A DNA stretch of 64,000 bases from positions 225,211-289,210 of the forward strand of contig JH720369.1 in the NCBI GenBank assembly GCA_000231825.2, given 5' to 3'. The DNA comes from Tetrahymena elliotti 4EA. Taxonomy: Eukaryota > Ciliophora > Oligohymenophorea > Hymenostomatida > Tetrahymenidae. The notes beneath the pieces were generated by a model. It was not told the DNA's origin and searched no databases. It was given only the letters and a program-made list of their open reading frames with translations. Shown here piece by piece: positions 56,501-64,000 of the stretch (positions are counted from its first letter, which is position 1; each line of letters opens with the position of its first letter). Both the position numbers and the translations under genes were made by a program.

Positions 56501-57172
56501 TACATTTACTTTATATCAAAGATCTGTAAATTTTAAAAAATATATTTTTAAAAGTATCAAAATTATTAGATTAATATTTAATACATTAAATTAATAGAAA
56601 CAAAAAATAAATGTACAACAGAACAAAGTATAATCAAAGCTGTTCCTTAGTATGCGATTTCAAATTATGATACACAATATTGGATAAGAGAAGTAGGAGA
56701 AATTTATAAAAAGCTTGCCTATTAAAATAATTTAGAAGCTAGGTGGATGTATCTGGAAATAATAAGACCTCATGACCTATTTTTAAGCTATTAATTTGAA
56801 TGCAGAATGTATGTCTAATAAAAAACTGAATAGGGTTATAAGCTTATTTAAAATTAAATGGTTGTATTAGGCATAAGACCATTGTAAATAATTATTTCTG
56901 AATAAAATCGTAAAACTTTATTAATCATAGATTTTTCTGAAATGAGTAAGTGGGGGTAAAGTATAAGCAGCAATTCTTACTTTCTTATATAACATGAAAA
57001 TACAAACCTTTATGTATTTGAAGTTTAGGATGTAGAACTTGCTGATTATTTAATTAATGCTTATGTAAATTGGAAACTTGAAAGAAATCTTGATGATGCC
57101 TCTAATCCTACTTATAGCGATGTGGTAACCTTCTTAGTATCAGAAAATGATAAATAAAACCAAATCAAATGA
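50546..57172 (+). CDS. Unconventional myosin with MyTH4-FERM tail
   Basis: Eight exons (50546-51569, 52188-52573, 52626-53102, 53164-53696, 53747-54502, 54556-55047, 55116-56269, 56598-57172) join exactly in phase to 1798 residues. The motor has P-loop GESGAGKT (192-199), switch [11 protein letters not shown] (287-296), switch [10 protein letters not shown] (525-532), the actin-contact/SH region [19 protein letters not shown] and [10 protein letters not shown], and a converter ending near WWEYKN. A basic neck/tail helix (about 900-1080) lacks clear IQ consensus. A MyTH4 domain spans about 1180-1390 ([46 protein letters not shown]), then a FERM domain to the end (about 1440-1798; [30 protein letters not shown]). 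Tetrahymena's myosins are known to carry MyTH4-FERM tails; these bind microtubules or membrane cargo and move on actin. The 618-bp first intron is the longest. Confidence 0.96.
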
Positions 57173-58277
57173 ATTAATATAAATGTCTTTTCAAAAAATT
57201 AAAAACTTTTATATTTAAATAAACTAATATACTTACTACACTTACTAACTAACTAATTATATTTTACATTAAAATATGTACCTACTCCTTTTATTAAGAT
57301 ATAATTAAAAATAATTATCAACACTTAAGATGTAAATTAATTCATTTTTTATTTTTATTCTGTGTCAAATAGATTATCAAATTAACTTACTCTGGACTAT
57401 TTAGTTAAAGAATATATATTTTTGAGTAGAAAAGATCTATTTATAAAAAAGTAATACAAAAAATGAAAAATTCTTTAATATTATTTATGAAAAAATAATT
57501 AAATTCATGTTTTTACATGTTTAGAACAGGGATCAATCATTCTATTTAGTAATTGCAAGCTTTAAATCATCATATTTTTTTTACCTAAAGTAATTTTTTT
57601 TTGATTTGCAATATTTCAAAATTATATTTTTAGTTCAGCAGTTAATCAGTGAATTTAAAAAAATTAAGAATAAATTTGGATAAATAATAATGATTAATCA
57701 CATAAAATTATTAATCTACTATTTTTAAACAATAAGATATCTTTACACAAAATAATATAAATACTTCTAATTAACAAAAAGAATAGAATAACTATTTAGA
57801 TTTACCACAAAAGAATATTTTATTTAATCATGTAAAAAAATAATCAGAAAGAAAATACAGATTTCAATAATTAGGGTTATAAAATGTCGTAACTATTTAA
57901 TATTTACCACTTTAATCTCTAAGAAGCTATATCGTTTTTTAAAAATAAAAATGGTTAAGAATATAATCTCATGCATATTAATTGTTTATTTTAAATTAGA
58001 AATAAATTACATACATTTTTTTCTCTTATTTTGTTTAGTGTTCCAAAAAATGTTTGTATGTAAAGTGGGAAAATGATAATTGTATAATGAAAACTATGTG
58101 TTTTTTTAATTATTATATTTTAAATTTTGAATTTTTGAAGCCATTTATCTATACTATTTAAACATATGGATTTGTATTATGATACATTACTTTTATTTAG
58201 TTTAAAGTCTTACATTAGCAATTAAGATATCTATACAGGATTATTGATGAATATCTATTTGATTTAAATTTTTAGCT
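57173..58277. other. Intergenic, no supported gene
   Basis: A+T-rich. A short open frame from ATG 58167 precedes the broken ORF at 58278 and might be its first exon, but no convincing donor joins them in frame. Nothing else was recognised. Confidence 0.45.
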
Positions 58278-59078
58278 AGAAGATAAGTAGATAAACTTAG
58301 AGAATTGATTGTATAAAAACTTAAGGACCTAGAATACTTTAATGATAAAAAATTCTTAGTAGAATTTTAATAAGATCCTAAATGCTTATCTGATAGAGTT
58401 ACTTTTTAATATCATCATTACTTAAGATAAATTTTGTTTTTCTATAGAGATAACTAAATTTAGAAATGCTAAAGAGATATTTATCTAGATATGTGATAAT
58501 AAAAATTCATATACTATTTAGATAAATATGGCAAGGACAACAAATTCTCCATTACTGATGTTGAATAGACAGCTGAGGATTACTTAAAAAAAGAAATCTA
58601 TGCTCTTCTTTTATTTAATGATAATTAATTAGTAGTTACCTAATCTGACATTTCTTTAGACTCAAAAGACATTCCAGATAGAAGTAAATTCTTATGTAAC
58701 TAAATATTGTATAATGATCCATTAAGGAAAACCACTTATTTTTGATTTTAGTTATTTTGTTCTCATAGAGAATATGTTAAAAAAATGATTCTTGAAAGAG
58801 AATGAATTTCTTCTAACTAATGCAGCTTAAAGGTTGAATGTAAGTTAATTGATAATGAAAACAACTCTTTTTCAATAAGATTTCTACCCATGAATCATCA
58901 TAAATCCTTATGTATAATCAATCCATTTTTGGTTATTGATGAAAAAGATGATGATGAAGTGAATAAAATAATATTTAAAAAAGATTAAATATTACTACTA
59001 TTTTGCAATACTCATTTTTTATGGAAAATATCAATTATTTTATTTATTTTAGTTAGTAAAAATACAAAGACAGACTGA
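58278..59078 (+). pseudogene. Frame-conserved ORF interrupted by three TGA codons
   Basis: A single frame of 267 codons after a TTTTTAG (possible intron acceptor) reads as coding-like protein, but it contains TGA at 58494, 58743 and 58803 before the final TGA at 59076. Segments include ELIVQKLKDLEYFNDKKFLV, RVTFQYHHYLRQILFFYRDN, FIYYLDKYGKDNKFSITDVE, LDSKDIPDRSKFLCNQILYN and FLVIDEKDDDEVNKIIFKK. The frame never shifts across 800 bp, unlike the TPR remnant. No intron of plausible length removes any of the TGAs. The likely reading is a young pseudogene; TGA readthrough is a remote alternative. Family not recognised. Confidence 0.5.
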
Positions 59079-60746
59079 TAAAAATAGAAATTAAATAGAT
59101 GAAAGTAAAAGTATTCAAAAGAATGCTTTTTCAAAAAGTCTTGTTTTAGTTAAAATCTATTAAAGTTGTGGTTCACTTCTTCGTAACAGCGAAATAGTTT
59201 AAAAATAAATAATATTGATAAAAAAGAAAGAACAACAAGACAAGCAAGTTATCTAATAATTGCACCATATGTTTTTGAGATTTATCTTAATATATTTATC
59301 CATTATTTGAAACAAAAAAAGATTCTTTGAAATCAATCAGAAACTTTTTAACCTATTTATTATCACAGTTTTCTGTAAAATAAAATACTACTTGACCAAT
59401 AATCAATTAAAAATTTAACCAAAAGAGGGAAGGAAATTTAGATTTGATAAATATTCTAATTGCTCTCTATTCTTTTACAATAGAAAGAAGATCCTCTCTT
59501 ACAGTAATAATAAATGTTCAATGATAAAGGGATAAATAGCAATGTTATGCCAAAATAAATAGGTCTCTTTTTATTTCATAGCTTTTGAGATATATTAGAA
59601 TAGGTAGCAAATCGTTTTAAATAGTTAATTTAGCATAATTCATAAAAGATACAAATTGTTGAAATATTTATTATTAGTATGAAGTTAGTAGATACTTCAA
59701 TACAAAGATAGCATACATTGAAAGAGATGATGATTATGGGTAGGACAAAGAAACAAAAATAATTTAACTTAGTTTCTGTTGAATGCTTCTTAAGTTATTT
59801 CATTCTTTACATTAAAATATAATAATAAAATTTTTTGAAACTTTACTGAAAAATCAATATTATTTTAAAAATTTTAGAAGATAATAAAATTCTTTTGGGT
59901 TTAACTATCTAATAGTTATAACTAGCTATTTTATATAAATCAATATTGTTTTAAGAAATAAAGATTGTGAGGTATCTATCTAATGTTATGTAATTGATTA
60001 CTCTAAATTAGAAATTCACATTGTTTTGTTGTTTTTTTCTTTTCACTTTCAAAAAATTTTGATTTATTAAATGAAAAAATGAATGTTAAAATCTATTTAT
60101 CTGTTTGTATGTTTGAACCTTATCACTTTTTTACAGCATAAAAGATGAAAAATTCTACACAGCTGGATTAATTTTATTATGAATGTCATAAAGAGTGTAT
60201 GTGCTAGATTAATTATACATTTCATACATCAAATTTTGATACCAATTATTAATATTTTGCGAAAATAATGAAATAAATTTTAAAAGTATTTATTTTATTT
60301 AGTTTAAAGGAGAAAATCCTATGATAGGGCTTTTTACTGTTTTATTTACTAACATCTTAAGTTGCATGTGTTGTTGTGTCTAATGACATGGGTTCTATTT
60401 TTCTTTTAGAGTTTGATTTATCTAGTATTTTCTTTTCTAGCTTGTTTATCTAATGAGTTATTCTGATAATCTGATTCATTATTTCATTTTGTATTGTGAT
60501 GTGATTAAGATGATGTAAATTAGCAGAAATAAATATTTTGATTAAATTCATTAATTTAGTACATATTATTTATTATTTTAATGAAAGAATATTTTGATCT
60601 GTTAAAATTCTAATTTGTGAAGATTTAATTAATTTACATCATATTTTAACAAACATTAAACTTTTAAAAACTTGAGAAAGTTAATCAAAAAGCAAATAAT
60701 TAATTAAAATAAATTATTAGATCATAAGGCATTAAGAAATTGAAAA
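59079..60746. other. Intergenic, nothing recognised
   Basis: About 1.67 kb of A+T-rich sequence between the broken ORF and the protein kinase. No ORF of coding character, repeat or RNA gene was recognised on either strand. Confidence 0.5.
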
Positions 60747-62938
60747 ATGGATAATATCAGCTAAAATCTTGGAGACTCTTAAGAAGCTAAAAACAGGCTC
60801 ACTTTCCATATTGAAAGAAGGAATAAAATCAAAGAAATGTACAGAAAGAAAGGAGTTTAAATGCTTGATAAACCTGAGTTAGTCAGTAAAGACTATTTGA
60901 ATTTTATAATAATTTTTTAATGGTGGATGGATTATTTAATTATTCTGACTAAAATGTTAGGTAGGATTCATGCAGCTACTTTGAAAATTAATAAATTAAT
61001 TTTTTTAAAGATTTCTCTTCCATACTTAGTTGATATAATCTAATTTAATTGTGATTTACAATAGTTTCTGATATCATATAATCTAATAATCCATTTATTA
61101 ATTTATTTTCTCTTCCATACTTAGTTGATATAATCTAATTTAATTGTGATTTACAATAGTTTCTGATATCATATAACCTAAGATGAAACCTTCAGATTTT
61201 TCTGTTTTTTCAGCTATGTAAAGCGAATTAACTTAAAGAGGATACTCTGAATTTAGATTTTTAGGATAGGGGCAATAAGGATTAGTCTTACTTGCAAAAG
61301 ATAATAATACCAACATAAGATATGCCATCAAAGGAGTTTAAGATAGAGATCTTTCAGGAAAGGTTAATGATGATCTTAATTATCAAGTAAGATAAGAAAT
61401 CGAAATACTTTAAAAATGCAAAGGTTCTCCTTATGTAGTTAGCCTTTTAGATACCTTCGAAGGAAAGTAGTTTACCTACTTAGTACTAAATGAGTGTTAG
61501 GGTAATTAAATACTAATTTTTCTCATTAAAATTAATTAAAAAAATTAGTCTATTTTCAAAGTTTTTAACTCAATATTAAATGGTTAATAAAAAAAGGAAC
61601 TCTCAAAGAGCTCATAGAAAAGAACTAAAACAAAAGACTAAATGAAATATCAGTAATTAAATATGCTAAAGATATTGCTGAAGGTCTTTATCATATCCAC
61701 TCTAAGAGCTGTCTTGTTAATGATCTAAAACCGGAAAATATCTTAATTGACTACTATGGAAACGCAGTTATTTGTAAATTCTTAAAAAATGATCTAAAAA
61801 ATTTCTACACTCTATTTCATATTATAGCTGATTTTGGATATGCAGATAATCTAATATACCAATCTGGGTATACTATTAGTCAATATGTAAATACTCTTAT
61901 TTTTACTTTATTAATTAGATTTTTAATAATTAAATTCTATCTAAAAATGTAAGATGGGGAACTTCAAATATCAAGCACCAGAATGTTATGACCCTAAATC
62001 AGTAGATGGCGTAGGTAAAGCTTATTATGATGAATATTAAAAATTAGGTGTCAAAGTGAAATAAGAGCCAAGCAAAAGAGTAATTCAATTCTTAATTTAA
62101 GTAATTTTTCTGAAAGCTAATTAATTTTCTTCAAATAATTTCAACAGAGTGAAGCATGTTCTTTAGGTATTAAATGAAATAAAAATCTGGTGTTTTAATT
62201 TATTTTACTTATAAAAAGGATATCTAATTTACACGCTTATTTAGGAAGTAGATTATAAATTTCCATTAAATAAGCACAAAAAATTAAATTATGATGACGA
62301 ATTTTCCAATTTTGTTTATCACAAGTAGCTTAAGTAACTTATTGATGGATTAACTAATTTTATTCCAAGGGAAAGATTGCCTATTAAAGAGGCTTTGATT
62401 CTTTTAAAAGGTATTATTTCTTTTGAATTTTAGTTAGATAACTTGCTTATTGAGACGATAGACGAAAACACTAAGCAGCTCACAAATTCACTCAATTATG
62501 GAATTGAGTTTGTTAAAATTATTTCAAATAAGTTTTATCCAATCATGTAAGCTTTTTCCACAAATCTACTGCTTTTTAATCTTTTTATCAAAGTCAAAAT
62601 GAATAGACCTTAAAGTTAAACTTGAAAAAAGATCATCAAAAGATGGCTTATGTTATTAACAAATATTTTGATTTGACTTATCTTCAATTTACTCAAAATA
62701 AATCATAAAAAAGGTGGCAAAAATTAAAGAATTAGAAAAAGAGATTAAAGATTTATAAACCCAGTTACAATAAGCATAGAATCCAAAGTAATGTCAACAA
62801 ATTAAGTTTTTTTATCAATAAAAATATTATTTAAAAAGAAAAAAATTTTTTCATCATTTTAAATCAAAAATTGATGAGTTTTAAAATTATTAAAGAATAA
62901 ATGTAAGCGCTTTTGAAATATTATTAAATTTCTTATGA
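60747..62938 (+). CDS. Protein kinase with C-terminal coiled coil
   Basis: Nine exons proposed (60747-60885, 61214-61501, 61597-61773, 61828-61886, 61954-62100, 62148-62166, 62219-62546, 62594-62651, 62714-62938), in phase throughout, 479 residues. N-lobe: Gly loop FLGQGQQGLVLLAK, ATP-anchoring Lys in RYAIKG, helix-C Glu in VRQEIEIL. C-lobe: catalytic loop VNDLKPENILI (Asp, Lys and Asn kept; the usual His-Arg replaced by Val-Asn), DFG in SDFGYAD, APE in KYQAPECY, SLGYLIYTLI, and a final block DGLTNFIPRERLPIKEA. All catalytic residues are present, so it should be active, of non-RD type. After the kinase domain, a short tail contains a coiled coil (KIKELEKEIKDLQTQLQQAQ). The exact 3' end and the last two introns are less certain, as is whether 62010-62100 is exon (as here) or intron. 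Substrates unknown. Confidence 0.85.
61012..61181. repeat. 75-bp direct repeat inside a kinase intron
   Basis: A 75-bp block beginning TTTCTCTTCCATACTTAGTT occurs at 61012-61086 and again at 61107-61181 with a single T-to-C difference near its end, separated by 20 bp. Both copies lie in the first intron (60886-61213) of the kinase gene. This suggests a recent duplication. Confidence 0.95.
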
Positions 62939-63365
62939 ATTATCATTCTCAAATAAAAAAGCTTTATAGATAGCTAATCATAAATTTTTTTCAAATTTTC
63001 AAAACATAAGAATCTTCATTTAAAAATTTTTTAGAAATTAAAATACTTTATTACTCTTTTAGTAATTTAATCTAATATTTCAAAAGCAAGTTTATCTATT
63101 ACTTTTTAGTGTGCATTTTTTAAAACAAAAAAAATTTTTATTTTTAGGAAGTAACATTCAAAATAGCTGATCAGAAATTCATCTTCATTTTTTTTAGAGG
63201 GTCATATTTTTATCTTTTGTTATTATAAATTCCTATATTTCCTTAATATAGATTGTAATCTTGAGCTCTTTTCTTAAAAATGATAACCTACTTTTGTATT
63301 CATAATAGCATGTAATACTTTTATTAAAAAATAAAAAATTAAATAACTAACTTTATTATTTAAAA
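62939..63365. other. Intergenic, nothing recognised
   Basis: A+T-rich 3' flank of the kinase gene before the minisatellite; no feature recognised. Confidence 0.5.
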
Positions 63366-64000
63366 TAGAGAGTAATTAATTTATATTTTAGAATGATTTT
63401 TGATGAGAAAATGCTGAATTAACTAAATAAGTGTAATATTTATAATAGAGGGTATGATTTTTGATGAGGAAATGCTGAATTAACTAATTTACTAACTTTC
63501 ATATTCAAAAAATAGCAAGTAATTAATATTTTAGAATTATTTTTGATGAGAAAATGCTGAATTAACTAAATAACTTTCATATTCAAATATAGCCCGTAAT
63601 TAATATTTGAGAATGATTTTTAATGAGGAAATGCTGAATTAACTAACTAACTAATTTTCATATTCTAAATAGAGAGTAATTAATATTTTAGAATTATTTT
63701 TGATGAGAAAATACTGAATTAATTAACTTTCATATTTAAAATAGCTAGTAATTAATATTTTAGAATTATTTTTAATGAGAAAATACTGAATAAATTAACT
63801 TGCTTTCATATAGCTAGTAATTAATATTTTAGAATGATTTAAGATGAAAAAAGCTGAATAAACTAACTTGCTTTCATATTCAAAATAGCCCGTAATTAAT
63901 ATTTTAGAATGATTTTAAATGAAAAAATGCTGAATTAACTTACTAACTTTCATATTTAAAATAGGATGTAATTATTATTTTAGAATTATGATGAGTAAAT
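63366..64000. repeat. ~70-bp minisatellite array reaching the right edge
   Basis: About eight or nine imperfect copies of a 60-85 bp unit. Each contains AGTAATTAATATTTTAGAAT, then GATTTTTGATGAGAAAATGC, then TGAATTAACTAACTTTCATA, with small indels mainly in the AACTAACT stretch. Unlike the 90-bp array, the period varies and no frame is conserved, so it appears non-coding. It runs off the right end of the window. Confidence 0.9.

Noticed and set aside
62411..62433. 23-bp intron starting GTATTATTTC in the kinase gene
   Set aside because: Much shorter than any other intron here, and the sequence stays open and coding-like without splicing.

Overview
The window looks like a piece of a ciliate macronuclear genome, most likely Tetrahymena or a close relative. 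The DNA is extremely A+T rich. Convincing genes stay open only when TAA and TAG are read as glutamine and TGA is the sole stop. Nearly all genes are split by GT...AG introns, mostly about 44-130 bp with a few of several hundred bp. That is longer than the 20-33 bp introns of Paramecium and fits Tetrahymena. A 120-base run of N marks a draft-assembly gap. No tRNA, rRNA, CRISPR array or bacterial-type operon was seen.

Layout, left to right. A giant minus-strand gene runs from 7230 off the left edge. It encodes a signal-peptide-like start, a Cys-rich furin-like head, then long propeller-like and beta-helix-like regions, so it is probably a surface protein. Next come a small secreted or membrane protein (7675-8277) and a four-EF-hand calcium-binding protein (9565-10194). 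A kinesin heavy chain (12632-17527) converges on a GPI8/PIG-K GPI-transamidase (19849-18379, minus), with a degenerate repeat between them. A short hypothetical ORF (20343-20831), a 351-bp element with 21-bp terminal inverted repeats, and a 90-bp tandem array encoding 30-residue repeats (about 22.4-23.8 kb, interrupted by the gap) follow. Then come an 8-exon pseudokinase/MORN/LRR protein (24547-30475) and a 46-residue protein (31114-31254).

The right half carries an Asn/Gln-rich coiled-coil protein (32515-35380), a methionyl-tRNA formyltransferase (35789-37246), a TMC-like multipass membrane protein (38913-41978), and a hypothetical protein (about 43010-44866). After these lie a tandem cyclic-nucleotide-binding protein (45408-48645), a decayed TPR gene (49253-49919), a MyTH4-FERM myosin (50546-57172), an ORF broken by three in-frame TGAs (58278-59078), a protein kinase (60747-62938), and a roughly 70-bp minisatellite reaching the right edge.

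Neighbouring genes belong to unrelated processes: cytoskeletal motors, GPI anchoring, mitochondrial translation initiation, calcium or cyclic-nucleotide signalling, and membrane proteins. There is no sign of operon organisation, and each gene appears to be its own unit. Exon boundaries were worked out by hand from reading-frame phase and GT/AG sites. In eight multi-exon genes every exon phase adds up to a complete ORF; exceptions are stated in the entries. The strongest candidates for something new are the pseudokinase-MORN-LRR fusion, the 30-residue repeat array, and the frame-conserved ORF with three TGAs.
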